DNA of 64,000 nt from DASQFQ01 sp963722815 (GCA_963722815.1 CAVROM010000003.1:248001-312000), one strand, 5' to 3'. Positions 1-9,069 are shown, numbered from the stretch's first letter. The notes: a model not told the origin generated them from the letters alone. Numbers and translations: made by a program.

Positions 1-146
1 CGCGGGCGACGGCGACCCTCGTATCCGACCTGTTCAACGGCATCGAGGTCGAGCTGCTGGCCGGCACGACCGCCGAGGAAGCTCCGCACCGCGAGGTGCT
101 CGACGCGTTCGGCGACATGATCGAGCGCGCCGAGAAAACGGGTTAG
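1..146 (+). CDS. C-terminal fragment of a probable TetR-family regulator (5' truncated by window edge)
   Basis: An open frame enters from the window edge and ends at TAG 144-146. The last 47 residues are helical and acidic (LFNGIEVELLAG ... LDAFGDMIERAEK), which resembles the ligand-binding C-terminal helices of TetR regulators. There is no DNA-binding domain in view, so the family call rests on overall feel only. The stop overlaps the convergent stop of the next gene by 4 bases. It could be another all-helical protein. Confidence 0.4.
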   Translation, partial: RATATLVSDLFNGIEVELLAGTTAEEAPHREVLDAFGDMIERAEKTG

Positions 147-676
147 GCGCGGGCGCGGCGGTACGTCTGCGCCTTGGCGCGGTTGCCGCACACGGCCATG
201 TCGCACCACGTCCGCGAGTGGTTGCGGGAGCGGTCGTAGAACGCGAAGTGGCAGGTGTGCCACGGGCACGCCTTCAGCCGCTCCCACGTACCTTCGGCCT
301 GGGCGCGGGCGACGATCCCGAGCAGCCGGCCGGCCACGCGGTCGATGCCCTGCGCCTGCGGCGTGACGGTGGCGCGGCCGTGCTCGTCGAGCGCGACGGT
401 GAGCCGGGCGCGCTCCGCGGCGGCGCTCAGCGCGGCGGGGACCGACGGGTCGAGCTCGCCGCCGTTGTTGGCGAGCAGGAGCGCGCGCAGATGCTCGCGC
501 AGCGCGACCGCGCTCGCGAGGTCGTCGTGGCCGAGCGGCTCGCCGGCGAGTCCTCGCTCGCTCAGCCAGGTGGTCAGCGCCTCGGGTGACGCCAGCTCCT
601 CCTCGCCGGTCTCGAGATCGAACGTGTTCACGAAGGCCTCGATCAGCACGAGGTCGTTGGGGGCGGGGTTTGGCAT
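143..676 (-). CDS. CGNR zinc-finger (ABATE domain) transcriptional regulator-like protein
   Basis: 177 residues. The N-terminal ~120 residues match the ABATE-type domain in style (FVNTFDLETGEEELASPEAL, then RLLGIVARAQ). The C-terminus carries the CGNR zinc finger: CPWHTCHFAFYDRSRNHSRTW followed by CDMAVCGNRAKAQTYRR, giving the expected Cys/Cys/Cys/Cys set and the Arg-rich tail. These proteins are usually annotated as putative stress or antibiotic-linked regulators; no target can be assigned. ATG at 674-676 is followed upstream by an AT-rich gap shared with the divergent gene at 748. The stop overlaps the preceding gene by 4 bases. Confidence 0.85.
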   Translation of the reverse strand: MPNPAPNDLVLIEAFVNTFDLETGEEELASPEALTTWLSERGLAGEPLGHDDLASAVALREHLRALLLANNGGELDPSVPAALSAAAERARLTVALDEHGRATVTPQAQGIDRVAGRLLGIVARAQAEGTWERLKACPWHTCHFAFYDRSRNHSRTWCDMAVCGNRAKAQTYRRARA

Positions 677-747
677 AACCGGCTAACGAGTATAGAGGGT
701 GATATAATAACTAGCGTAAGTAGTTGAACAGTTACGAAAGGACTTCA
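677..747. promoter_or_regulatory. AT-rich divergent promoter region
   Basis: This 71-base gap between divergent genes is strikingly AT-rich for the window. It contains TATAAT at 703-708 on the plus strand and, read on the minus strand, TATACT (complement of 689-694). No convincing -35 boxes are seen at 17 bases. GAAAGGA at 736-742 is the ribosome binding site of the gene starting at 748. Confidence 0.4.
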
Positions 748-1188
748 ATGCATCCCCTGATCGCCGCCGCCGTATCGACCCAGCTGCAGCGCACCGCCAT
801 CGCCCGTCAACCCCGCCGCGCCGCGAGCCGAGGCACGCCCGAACGGGCGCCGCGCACGGTGAGCGCCGATGCCGCGGACGACATCGTCATCCGCGCCGCC
901 ACGCCGGCCGACTCGGCCGCGCTGGTCCGCCTCGGCGCGCTCGACGGCAACCGCTCCACGGGGCAGCTCCTGGCCGACGCCGCCGCTGAGCACGCCGTGC
1001 TCGTAGCCGAGGTCGACGGCTCCGTCGAGGCCGCGCTCGCCCTCGACGGCGGGCTCGCGATCGCCGACCCGTTCCGCGCCACCGCGCTGGATCTGCAGCT
1101 ACTCGCGATCCGCGCCCGCCAGCTCGGCGGGCACGTGCCGCGCCGCGGCGCCCACCGCCTCGGCGTGCTGCACCCGCGCACGTCGTAA
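748..1188 (+). CDS. Small protein with a partial GNAT-like fold, function unknown
   Basis: 146 residues from ATG 748, chosen because GAAAGGA lies 6 bases upstream; the frame stays open a little further 5'. Residues 1-40 are basic and Ala/Arg-rich (MHPLIAAAVSTQLQ). From about residue 45 the sequence reads like the start of an N-acetyltransferase domain (VIRAATPADSAALVRL, then AAEHAVLVAEVDGSVEAAL), but the acetyl-CoA binding loop is absent, so it is probably not an active acetyltransferase. Small proteins of this layout (basic N-terminus plus half a GNAT domain) are familiar from actinobacteria, with no known role. Confidence 0.65.
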   Translation: MHPLIAAAVSTQLQRTAIARQPRRAASRGTPERAPRTVSADAADDIVIRAATPADSAALVRLGALDGNRSTGQLLADAAAEHAVLVAEVDGSVEAALALDGGLAIADPFRATALDLQLLAIRARQLGGHVPRRGAHRLGVLHPRTS

Positions 1189-1200
1189 CGTCTCCGGGCG

Positions 1201-2427
1201 GTGCTGCCGCCCGGCCCGTCCGCCCCGCCCGCCCTCCAGACCTGGGAGTGGCTGGCGCGGCCGACCGTGCTGCTGCGCCGCAGCGCGGCCCGCTTCGGCG
1301 TCCCGTTCACGCTCCGCACCGCGTGGACCGACGCGCCGATGGTGGTCGTCTCCGACCCCGCCGACGTCCGCACGGCGTTCACCGCATCGCCGGACGTGCT
1401 GACGGCCGGCGAGAGCTCGAGCTTCCTCGAGCCGTTCGTCGGCCCCAACTCGATCCTCATCCTCGACGGCCCTCCGCACCTGCGCCAGCGCAAGCTGATG
1501 CTCCCGCCGTTCCACGGCGACCGCATGCGCGCGCACCGCGACCTGATCGCGGAGCTCGCGGCGGCCGAGGTCGAGCGCTGGCCGCGCGACACCGCCTTCG
1601 CCACCCACCCGCGCATGCAGGCGCTGACGCTCGACGTGATCATGCGCGTCGTCTTCGGCGCCGAGCTGCCCGTGCTGCGCGGCGCGATCCGCCGCACGCT
1701 GGACATGACGATGTCGCTTCCGCGCGCGCTGTTCTTCTCGCTGACCGGCAACGACCTCGGCTTCCGCCGCGCCATCGGTGACGTTGAAAGGCAACTGACC
1801 GAGGTCATCCACGCGCGCAGGGCCAACCCGGGCGCGGCCATCGTCGACGAGCTGATCGCCGCCGGCTCCAGCGACGACGAGCTGCGCGACCAGCTCGTCA
1901 CGCTCCTCGCGGCCGGCCACGAGACGACCGCCGGCGCGCTCGCGTGGGCGCTGGAGCGGCTCGCCCGCCACCCGGACGTCCTCGCACGCCTGCGCGACGA
2001 CGAGCCGGGCTACGCCGACGCCGTCGTGAAGGAGGTGCTGCGCACCCGCCCGGTGCTGACCGTCGCCGCGCGCAAGCTCCGCGAGCCGCTCGCCGTCGCC
2101 GGCTGGGAGCTGCCCGCCGGCGTCCACGTGGCGCCCTGCATCTACCTCACGCACCGCCGCCCCGAGCTCTACCCCGAGCCGACCGCGTTCCGCCCCGAGC
2201 GCTTCCTCGGCGACGAGGCGCCCGACAGCTACGCGTGGATCCCGTTCGGCGGCGGCGTCCGCCGCTGCGTCGGCGCTGCCTTCGCCGCGATGGAGATGAG
2301 CGAGGTGCTGCGCGCGGTCGCCGCCCGTGTCACGCTCCGCCCCGACCGGCCCGAGAGCGAGCGCATGCGCCGTCGCTCGGTGACGCTGACGCCCGAGCGC
2401 TGGTCGCGTGTGATCGCGGAGCGCTAG
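1201..2427 (+). CDS. Cytochrome P450
   Basis: 408 residues from GTG 1201, usual bacterial P450 length, no signal or anchor so soluble. All signature elements are present: I-helix oxygen-binding motif AGHETT at 238-243, K-helix ExxR as E278-V-L-R281, and the heme loop FGGGVRRCVGAA with the cysteine thiolate ligand at C356. It would need ferredoxin and reductase partners encoded elsewhere. It is the first gene of a plus-strand run (12 bases to the next gene) with a thymine-pyrophosphorylase-like protein and an acetyltransferase. Substrate cannot be predicted. Confidence 0.96.
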   Translation: MLPPGPSAPPALQTWEWLARPTVLLRRSAARFGVPFTLRTAWTDAPMVVVSDPADVRTAFTASPDVLTAGESSSFLEPFVGPNSILILDGPPHLRQRKLMLPPFHGDRMRAHRDLIAELAAAEVERWPRDTAFATHPRMQALTLDVIMRVVFGAELPVLRGAIRRTLDMTMSLPRALFFSLTGNDLGFRRAIGDVERQLTEVIHARRANPGAAIVDELIAAGSSDDELRDQLVTLLAAGHETTAGALAWALERLARHPDVLARLRDDEPGYADAVVKEVLRTRPVLTVAARKLREPLAVAGWELPAGVHVAPCIYLTHRRPELYPEPTAFRPERFLGDEAPDSYAWIPFGGGVRRCVGAAFAAMEMSEVLRAVAARVTLRPDRPESERMRRRSVTLTPERWSRVIAER

Positions 2428-2439
2428 CGTCAAAGCCGC

Positions 2440-3312
2440 GTGCCGCTCTTCTGCCGCCACAACCGCCTGACCGCGAACTGCCCGATCTGCTCGAGGGAGC
2501 TTGCCGCCGAGCGCCAGGCGGCCGCTCCCGCCCGGCCCGCACGGGTGCGGGGCTCGCGCGCCGCCGGCACCCAGCGGCGCAGTCCCGGCGTGGTCACCAA
2601 GCGCGTTGCCCGCGCGGCCGACGACGGCTACCGCAACCCGCTCGTCCCCGGCCTCCGCGCCACCGCCGATGCCGAGCGCCTCGCGGCCGCGCTCGCGTGG
2701 GCCGACGCCCGCCTCGAGTTTCCCGGCCCGCATCCCGCGGTCGCGGAGGAGCCTGTGCAGGACGAGGCGTTCTGGCTCGCGTTCCTGCTCGCGCTCGTGC
2801 CGCCCGGCGCACACGAGCTGCACGAGGCGATCGTCGCGTCGCGCCCGAGCTGGTCGAGCGCCGAGGCGCCCGAGATCCCCGGCGCCGATCCGCGCACGAT
2901 CCCCGCCTACCGCGCGTGGGCGGAGCGCGCCGGCACACAGCCCGAGGCCTTCCGCGGTGAGCCGGCCTGGTCGCCCGAGCGGCGCTTCGGGCGCGCGTTC
3001 GAACGGCTCGCGCTCCCCGGCCTCAGCCGCACCTCCCGCTACGAGCTCCTGCTCACCCTCGGCGCCGCCGGGACCGCGGATCTCGCCGCCGACGCGCTGC
3101 ACATCGGCAAGCTCGACGATCCCACCATCCTGGCCGCGAAGCGGCTGCTCGTGTCCGGCGACGCGATGCTGCTCGAGCGCCGCGCCGCCGACCTCGCAAC
3201 GGCCGCCGGCATCCGCCTCGGCGCCCTAGATCGTGCGCTCGCGGTATGGGGCGAGGGGGAGCGCGCCGACGGCGAGCCGACCGCAGCGATCCGCTCCGCG
3301 CTCGGGCTGTGA
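2440..3312 (+). CDS. Protein resembling alpha-glutamyl/putrescinyl thymine pyrophosphorylase clade 3, with N-terminal zinc-binding motif
   Basis: 290 residues from GTG 2440. The N-terminus has a C-x-H-x6-C-x2-C pattern (C5, H7, C14, C17; CRHNRLTANCPICS), likely a zinc knuckle. The C-terminal ~200 residues (GLRATADAERLAAALAWAD; LPGLSRTSRYELLLTLGA; DDPTILAAKRLLVSGDAMLL; RRAADLATAAGIRLGALD) recall HhH-glycosylase-like proteins that I associate with the aGPT-Pplase clade-3 family, linked to hypermodified bases in phages. The assignment is from memory and unverified. It overlaps the following acetyltransferase by GTGA and follows the P450 closely. Confidence 0.55.
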   Translation: MPLFCRHNRLTANCPICSRELAAERQAAAPARPARVRGSRAAGTQRRSPGVVTKRVARAADDGYRNPLVPGLRATADAERLAAALAWADARLEFPGPHPAVAEEPVQDEAFWLAFLLALVPPGAHELHEAIVASRPSWSSAEAPEIPGADPRTIPAYRAWAERAGTQPEAFRGEPAWSPERRFGRAFERLALPGLSRTSRYELLLTLGAAGTADLAADALHIGKLDDPTILAAKRLLVSGDAMLLERRAADLATAAGIRLGALDRALAVWGEGERADGEPTAAIRSALGL

Positions 3313-3779
3313 CCCTCGAGATCGAGGAGCTCGACCTCGGCGCGCCTGGCATCGCCGAGGCCGTCGTCACCCTCCAGCGCGCCTCCTACCGGATCGAGGC
3401 CGACCTGCTCGGCGCGCGCACGCTGCCCGCGCTGAAGGAGTCACCGCGGCGGCTGCGCAAGACGCGCGAGCACTTCCTCGGCGCCTACGAGGGCGACCGC
3501 CTCGTCGGTGCGATCTCGTGGAAGCGCACCGGCGCGCTCGTCGACATCCACCGCCTCGTCGTGCACCCCGACCGCTTCCGCCGCGGCATCGCGGGCGCGC
3601 TCATCCGCGCGCTGGAGGAGCTCCAGCCCGACGCGCAGCGCTGGGTCGTCGCCACCGGCGAGGCCAACGGGCCCGCGCGCCGGCTGTACGAGCGGCACGG
3701 CTTCCGGCCCGTGTCGGAGCAGCTCGTCGACGGCTCGATCACGATCGTGACGTACGAGCGTCGCGCGTCATCGGCATGA
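3309..3779 (+). CDS. GNAT family N-acetyltransferase
   Basis: 156 residues. GTG 3309 is chosen because it overlaps the upstream stop (GTGA) and gives a normal GNAT N-terminus (MTLEIEELDLG). The central strand and acetyl-CoA loop are clear: LVVHPDRFRRGIAGALI is the motif A (R/Q-x-x-G-x-G/A type), followed by NGPARRLYERHGF, the usual motif B, and a final strand TIVTYERR. It acts in the cytoplasm on an unknown amine. It sits between the P450-linked gene and membrane glycosyltransferases and overlaps the next gene by ATGA at 3776, so it is translationally coupled. Confidence 0.9.
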   Translation: MTLEIEELDLGAPGIAEAVVTLQRASYRIEADLLGARTLPALKESPRRLRKTREHFLGAYEGDRLVGAISWKRTGALVDIHRLVVHPDRFRRGIAGALIRALEELQPDAQRWVVATGEANGPARRLYERHGFRPVSEQLVDGSITIVTYERRASSA

Positions 3780-5200
3780 TGCCCGCCGTGTCCGTCGCCG
3801 CACTGCGCACGCGCCTGACGCCGGCCGCCCCTGTCCACGACACCCTCGCCACCGGCGCGGCGGGCATTCGTGCGCGCCCGTGGAAGGTGCTGGTGCTGGT
3901 CTGCCTCGGGCTCGCCGCGCTGTCGCTGCTCGGCCCGTCGGTCCCCACCTACGACCCGTGGGCGTGGATCATCTGGGGCCGCCAGATCGCGCACCTCGAC
4001 CTCGACACGGTCAGCGGCCCGTCGTGGAAGCCGCTGCCGGTGTTCTTCACCACGGCCTTCTCGTTCGCGGGCGACGACGCCGCGCCCAACCTGTGGCTGC
4101 TGATCTCGCGCGCCGGCGGCATGATCGCGATCGCGATGGCGTACCGCCTCGGCTCGCGGCTCGGCGGCCGCCCGGCGGGGCTGATCGCGGCGCTCGCGCT
4201 GCTGCTCGCCGACGGCTACACGCAGACGTGGTGGCGCGGCAACTCGGAGGGCGTGCTCGTCGCGGTCTGCCTGTGGGCGATCGAGCGCCACCTCGACGGC
4301 CGCCGCACCGACGCCTTCCTGTTCGGCTTCGCCGCCGCGCTGCTGCGGCCGGAGGTGTGGCCGTTCTTCGGCCTCTACGGGCTATGGCTGGGCTGGATCG
4401 AGCCGCGCCGGCGCGTGCTCGTCGGCGTCGTCTTCGCCGCCTGCGGGTTCCTGTGGTTCGCGCCCGAGTACTGGGGCTCGGGCGACTGGCTGCGCGCCGG
4501 CCACCGCGCGCACCAGCCGAACGCCGACTCGCCCGCGTTCGCCGACTTCCCCTTCCTCGAGGTGTTCAAGCTCTCGGCGCCGATCCTCTCACCGCCGGTG
4601 CTGCTCGGCGGGCTGATCGCGCTCGTGCGCCCGATCCGGGCGCGGGAGTGGGACATCCGCTGCTGGCTCGCCGCCGCCGCGACGGTGCTGATGATCGTCG
4701 TGGCGCTGATGACGCAGGCGGGCTTCGCCGGCAACCTCCGCTACGTCGCGCTGCCCGCCGCGCTCGTGTGCGTGCTGGCCGGGCTCGGCTGGTCGGATGT
4801 GATCCGCGCTGCTTCCGCGCGCTACGGGCGCACCGGCGGGATCGCCCTCGCGACCGTGCTCGCGCTCGCCGCGCTCCCGTTCGTGGTCTCCGACCTCGGC
4901 TCGCTGCGCGACAACGCCAAGGCGATCCGCTCGGAGGCCGACTTCTACGGCACGCTGCCCGCCGCGATCGCCAAGGCCGGCGGCCCCGCGAAGGTCAAGC
5001 GCTGCAAGGTCTACACGGGCAACTACCAGGTCCAGGCGGTCGCCTGGCACCTGAACATGCCCTCGGGCCAGGTCGGCATCGACCCGAAGCCGCCCGGCAT
5101 CGTCATCGCCCCGCGCTACTCGCCGATCTCGCGCGACACGCGCTTCCCGCTGCTCACCGAGACCCGCAAGTGGGTTGTGCGGCGGAGCTGCGCCAACTAG
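3776..5200 (+). CDS. Multi-spanning membrane protein, GT-C glycosyltransferase-like
   Basis: 474 residues from ATG 3776, which overlaps the preceding TGA. About ten hydrophobic segments are visible (VLVLVCLGLAALSLLG; LIAALALLLADGY; VLVGVVFAACGFLWF; TVLMIVVALMTQAGF; GGIALATVLALAALPF). The first outer loop carries the acidic YDPWAWIIWGRQ motif typical of polyprenyl-phosphate-sugar-dependent GT-C enzymes, and a soluble C-terminal tail contains two Cys. Likely uses a lipid-linked sugar at the outer face of the membrane. Only 22 bases separate it from the next GT39-like gene, so they probably act together in envelope glycan or glycoprotein synthesis. Confidence 0.75.
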   Translation: MMPAVSVAALRTRLTPAAPVHDTLATGAAGIRARPWKVLVLVCLGLAALSLLGPSVPTYDPWAWIIWGRQIAHLDLDTVSGPSWKPLPVFFTTAFSFAGDDAAPNLWLLISRAGGMIAIAMAYRLGSRLGGRPAGLIAALALLLADGYTQTWWRGNSEGVLVAVCLWAIERHLDGRRTDAFLFGFAAALLRPEVWPFFGLYGLWLGWIEPRRRVLVGVVFAACGFLWFAPEYWGSGDWLRAGHRAHQPNADSPAFADFPFLEVFKLSAPILSPPVLLGGLIALVRPIRAREWDIRCWLAAAATVLMIVVALMTQAGFAGNLRYVALPAALVCVLAGLGWSDVIRAASARYGRTGGIALATVLALAALPFVVSDLGSLRDNAKAIRSEADFYGTLPAAIAKAGGPAKVKRCKVYTGNYQVQAVAWHLNMPSGQVGIDPKPPGIVIAPRYSPISRDTRFPLLTETRKWVVRRSCAN

Positions 5201-5222
5201 CTCCGGTTCTATCCTGCGGCCG

Positions 5223-6803
5223 ATGGCGACCTACGTCTCACGCCCGGCGTGGGCGCCGCGGATCCGCGCCCTCGCACCTGCGTGGGTCGTCGTGCCCGTC
5301 GGCCTCGCGCTGCTCGTCTGGTGGAGCCTCGGGCTGCGCAATGAGGAGCTGAGCGTCGGCTACTGGGTCGACGAGGGCCTGTCGGTCGGAATCGCCGACC
5401 GGCCGCTGACCGACATCCCCGGCATCCTGCGCCAGGACGGCTCGCCGCCGCTCTACTACTGCCTGCTGCACATCTGGATCTCGCTCACGAACAGCGGCGA
5501 GCGCGCCACGCACACGCTATCGCTGATCTTCGCGCTGGCCGTCATCCCGCTCGCGTTCTGGGGCGCGGGGCTCGTGTTCGGCCGCCGCGCCGCCTGGTTC
5601 GCGGCCGTGCTCGCTGCGTGCAACCCGTACATCTCGCAGTACGGGCAGGAGACGCGGATGTACTCGCTGGTGGTGCTGCTGAGCTTCCTCGCCACCGCAC
5701 TCTTCCTGCGCGCCTACACCGTCGACGGGCGCCCGGCGCGGCGCTGGCCGGTGCTGTTCGGGCTCGCGCTGGCGGTCGCGCTGTACACCCACAACTGGGC
5801 GCTCTTCCTCGGGGTGTCGATGTTCGTCGTCTGGCTGGCGCTGCTGTTCCTGGCGCCCGCCGCCGAGCGCCGGGCGCGGCTGATCGACGGCGCGCTCGGC
5901 TTCGGCACCGCGGCGATCCTGTATCTGCCCTGGGTGCCGACGCTGCTCTTCCAGGCCGCCCACACCGGTGCGCCGTGGTCGCGCAAGCCCGACTACGAGC
6001 AGATCACGATGGAGGCGACGCACCGGCTGCTCGGCCACACCGCGTGGCTCGTGCTGGTGGTGGCCGCGGGCGGCGGCGTCGTCGCGCTCGTCCAGGCCGG
6101 CCGCGGGCGGCAGCTGACCGCGCAGGGCCGCGCCGTGCTCGCCGTCGGCGTGATCGCGGTCGGCACCGTGCTGCTGGCCTGGGCCTCGTCGCAGTTCTCG
6201 CCCGCATGGGCGATGCGCTACCTCGCGATCGCCGTCCCGCCGTTCCTGCTGCTCGTCGCCGCGGGGCTCGCCAACGCGCGCGGGCTCGGCATCCTCGGCC
6301 TGATCATCGTCGTGTTCCTGTGGGGCTACGACGTGTGGCCGACGACCAAGAGCAACGTCCGCCCGGTCGCCCACGCGATCGGGCCGAGCCTGTCTCCCGG
6401 CGACGTCGTCGTCTCCACCCAGCCCGAACAGGTGCCGGTGCTGCACCACTACCTTCCGCCCGGCCTGCGCTACGCGACGCTGACCGGCTACGTCAAGGAC
6501 GTCGGCGTGACCGACTGGCGCGACGGCGTCGACCGCCTGCGCGCAAGCACTCCGCAGCACGACCTCAAGCCGATCATGGACGCGCTGCGCCCCGGTCAGC
6601 GGCTCGTGATGGTGACGCCGATCATCTTCAGCATGGAGCGCTGGAACGCGCCGTGGACCAAGCTCGTGCGTCTGCGCTCCGCGGAGTTCAAGCAGTACGC
6701 GAGCAACGACCCGCGCTTCGCCCCGACGACGGTCTACCCGCCGTTCCCCCGCACGGAGGGGCCGAACCCGGTCGAGGCGACCGTCCTGCTCAAGACGCGC
6801 TAG
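5223..6803 (+). CDS. Glycosyltransferase family 39 (ArnT/PMT-like) membrane protein
   Basis: 526 residues from ATG 5223. The first TM (WVVVPVGLALLVWWSLG) is followed by YWVDEGLSVG with the catalytic acidic pair D50-E51 typical of GT39/ArnT enzymes, and GSPPLYYCLLHIWISL follows as in the PMT family. Around ten TM segments lead to a C-terminal soluble domain (SPGDVVVSTQPEQVPVLHHY) seen in actinobacterial homologues. It likely transfers a sugar from a polyprenyl phosphate donor to an extracytoplasmic acceptor. Its end overlaps the convergent histidine kinase gene by 14 bases. Confidence 0.85.
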   Translation: MATYVSRPAWAPRIRALAPAWVVVPVGLALLVWWSLGLRNEELSVGYWVDEGLSVGIADRPLTDIPGILRQDGSPPLYYCLLHIWISLTNSGERATHTLSLIFALAVIPLAFWGAGLVFGRRAAWFAAVLAACNPYISQYGQETRMYSLVVLLSFLATALFLRAYTVDGRPARRWPVLFGLALAVALYTHNWALFLGVSMFVVWLALLFLAPAAERRARLIDGALGFGTAAILYLPWVPTLLFQAAHTGAPWSRKPDYEQITMEATHRLLGHTAWLVLVVAAGGGVVALVQAGRGRQLTAQGRAVLAVGVIAVGTVLLAWASSQFSPAWAMRYLAIAVPPFLLLVAAGLANARGLGILGLIIVVFLWGYDVWPTTKSNVRPVAHAIGPSLSPGDVVVSTQPEQVPVLHHYLPPGLRYATLTGYVKDVGVTDWRDGVDRLRASTPQHDLKPIMDALRPGQRLVMVTPIIFSMERWNAPWTKLVRLRSAEFKQYASNDPRFAPTTVYPPFPRTEGPNPVEATVLLKTR

Positions 6804-8280
6804 CCGGCTCCGGCAGCGGCGCCGCCTCAGGCCCGAGCGCCGGGCCGCGCGAGCGCGGCAGGCTGAGCGTGAAGCGCGTGCCGCCGCCGCTGCGGTCCTC
6901 GAGCGTCAGCGTCCCGCCCATGCGCTCGGCGAGCTCGCGGCCGATCGCCAGCCCGAGGCCGAAGCCGCCCTCGGAGCCGCGCGCGCGGCCGCGGTAGAAG
7001 CGCTCGAAGATCCGCTCGCGCTCCTCCGCCGGGACGCCCGGGCCGCGGTCGGCGACCTCGACCGTCGCGTCCTCGCCGGTCGTCACGCGGATGTCGCGCC
7101 CGCCGCCGTAGCGCAGCGCGTTGTCGATCAGGATCCGCACCACGCGGGCGACCGCGTCCGGGTCGCCGCGGCCCCAGCACGGGCCGTTGGGCGGCACGAC
7201 CTCGATCGCTGTCTCGAGCTCGCCGGCGCGCAGGCCGAACTCGGCCGCGACGGCGCGCGCCAGCTCGCCGAGCTCGACCGCCTCGGAGCGCAGCGCCACC
7301 GCGGCGTCGAGCCGCGAGAGGTCGAGCAGCTCCTCGGCGAGCGTCGAGAGGCGCAGCAGCTCGCGCCGCGCGGTGGCGACCTGGCGCTGGGCGTCGGGCA
7401 TGTCGGGGTTGATCTCGTCGAGGTCCTCCGCCAGCAGCTCCATCGTGCCCTGGAGCATCGTCAGCGGCGTGCGCAGCTCGTGCGAGGCGGTCGCCACGAA
7501 CGCGCGCCGGGCCGACTCCTGGCGGCGCAGCTCCTCCTGCATGCGCGCGAGCGCGCGGGCGAGGTCGCCGACCTCGTCGTGGCCGGTGTCGCGCGGCATC
7601 GAGACATCGGGACCCTCGGTCGAGATCCGCAGCGCGGCCGCGCGCAGGCGGCCGAGGCGGCGTAGGAGCGTGTTGGCGAGCAGGAACGCGATCGCGACCG
7701 CCAGGCCGAGGCCGACCGCCGCCGCGGCCAGCAGCGCCTTGCGCACCTCGTTGGCCGCGTTGCCGACCTCGGTCAGCCGCCGCCGCGCGACGACCGCGCC
7801 GGTGACCTCGCCGCGGCGGTAGAGCGGGACGGCGATCGCGAGGTCGTCGCCGCGAACGTCGATCACCGTCTCCTGGCGGTTGAGCGCGCGGATGGCGGCG
7901 AAGTAGGCCTGGCGCGGCGGCGGCCCGCTCTCCGAGTCGGCCAGGAAGCCGGGGGGCGACTCCGCGTCGCTCGCCGGCGTGAGCGCGACGTCGGTGACGA
8001 GCACGCGGCCCGCGGTCTGGTCGGACAGCTCGAACGCCTCCGAGCTGAGCGCGATCTCGCGGTCGACCTTGCTGCGCTGGCCCATGCCGGCCTCGAAGCG
8101 CGGGCGGGCGGCGAGCACCGCGGCGCGCAGGCTCTCGGTGCTCTGGTCGCGCAGCCGCTGCTGCAGCGGCCCGAGCACGACCGCCGCGGCGGCCGCGAGC
8201 GTGACGGCGCTCGTGAGCACGAGCGCGATGAGCAACCGTCCGCGCAGGCCTCCGAAGCCCATGCGCAGGTGCGGTCTCAT
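6790..8280 (-). CDS. Two-component sensor histidine kinase
   Basis: 496 residues. TM1 at about 15-37 (LLIALVLTSAVTLAAAA), an extracytoplasmic sensor of ~140 residues, TM2 at about 178-200, then HAMP (LLRRLGRLRAAALRI), HisKA with the phospho-accepting ASHELRTPL (H267) and HATPase with N-box IDNALRYGG, G1 DRGPGVP and G2 GFGLGLAI. All residues for autophosphorylation are present. The start overlaps the stop of the response regulator by ATGA at 8277-8280, so the pair is co-translated, with the regulator first. Signal unknown. Confidence 0.95.
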   Translation of the reverse strand: MRPHLRMGFGGLRGRLLIALVLTSAVTLAAAAAVVLGPLQQRLRDQSTESLRAAVLAARPRFEAGMGQRSKVDREIALSSEAFELSDQTAGRVLVTDVALTPASDAESPPGFLADSESGPPPRQAYFAAIRALNRQETVIDVRGDDLAIAVPLYRRGEVTGAVVARRRLTEVGNAANEVRKALLAAAAVGLGLAVAIAFLLANTLLRRLGRLRAAALRISTEGPDVSMPRDTGHDEVGDLARALARMQEELRRQESARRAFVATASHELRTPLTMLQGTMELLAEDLDEINPDMPDAQRQVATARRELLRLSTLAEELLDLSRLDAAVALRSEAVELGELARAVAAEFGLRAGELETAIEVVPPNGPCWGRGDPDAVARVVRILIDNALRYGGGRDIRVTTGEDATVEVADRGPGVPAEERERIFERFYRGRARGSEGGFGLGLAIGRELAERMGGTLTLEDRSGGGTRFTLSLPRSRGPALGPEAAPLPEPASAS

Positions 8281-8975
8281 GCCTCGCGGAAGCGATAGCC
8301 CGTGCCGGGCACGGTGAGGATCAGGGACGGTTGCTCGGGCGCCGACTCGAGCTTCTCCCGCAGGTGGCGGATGTGGACGTCGATCGCGCGCGGGTCGCGG
8401 TAGGCGCTGTCGCCCCAGATCGCGCGCAGCAGCTCCTGGCGGTTGAAGGCGCGGCCGGGCCGCCCCATCAGGCAGGCCAGCAGCTCGAACTCGCTGAAGG
8501 TGAGGCGGACGGCGCTGCCGTCGACCTCGACGCGGCGCAGCTCGCGGTCGAGCGACACGGGCCCGACGGCGAAGTTGCCCTCGACCACGCGGCCGTGCGC
8601 GCGCCGCAGCACGGCGCGGATGCGGCTGCGCAGCTCGGCGAGCCCGAACGGCTTGGTCACGTAGTCATCGGCGCCCGCCTCGAGGCCCTGGACGGCGTCG
8701 GCCTCGGAGTCAAGCGCGGTCAACATGATGATCGGCACCACGTCGCGGCGGCGGCGCAGCAGGCGGGCCACGTCGTGACCGGTAGGGCCCTCGCCGAGCG
8801 CGACGTCGAGCAGCACGACGTCGTAGGGCTGGTCGCCCGCGGCCTTCAACGCGGCGTCGCCGTCGGCCACGGCGGTCACGCGGTGACCCTCGCGCTCGAA
8901 CGAGCGGGTGAGCATCTCGCGCAGCGGTCCGTCGTCGTCGACGAGCAGGATGTCCAGCGCCGTGGCGGTCTGCAC
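8277..8975 (-). CDS. OmpR/PhoB-family response regulator
   Basis: 232 residues. The receiver domain has the acidic pocket DDD (12-15), phospho-acceptor D57 in VVLLDVAL, T/S switch MLTAL and K108 in VTKPFG. The C-terminal winged helix (LTFSEFELLACLMGRPG ... IDVHIRHLREKLE ... VPGTGYRFRE) is standard OmpR type. Cognate partner of the overlapping histidine kinase. The 94-base gap to the divergent FAD oxidoreductase gene holds the promoters of both; no clear boxes are seen. Confidence 0.96.
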   Translation of the reverse strand: MQTATALDILLVDDDGPLREMLTRSFEREGHRVTAVADGDAALKAAGDQPYDVVLLDVALGEGPTGHDVARLLRRRRDVVPIIMLTALDSEADAVQGLEAGADDYVTKPFGLAELRSRIRAVLRRAHGRVVEGNFAVGPVSLDRELRRVEVDGSAVRLTFSEFELLACLMGRPGRAFNRQELLRAIWGDSAYRDPRAIDVHIRHLREKLESAPEQPSLILTVPGTGYRFREA

Positions 8976-9069
8976 CCCCCCAGGGTACGGTGGATCGGGG
9001 CGATTAAGGGGTGTTAGCTGCGGTTAGCCGCGCGTGTGCGGGCGCGCGCCAGTGGACAAGGTGTCTGGC

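Noticed and set aside
1099..3102. Long open frame on the minus strand across the P450 region
   Set aside because: It is a by-product of the GC-rich third codon position of the plus-strand genes; its translation is Arg/Ala/Gly-rich without motifs.
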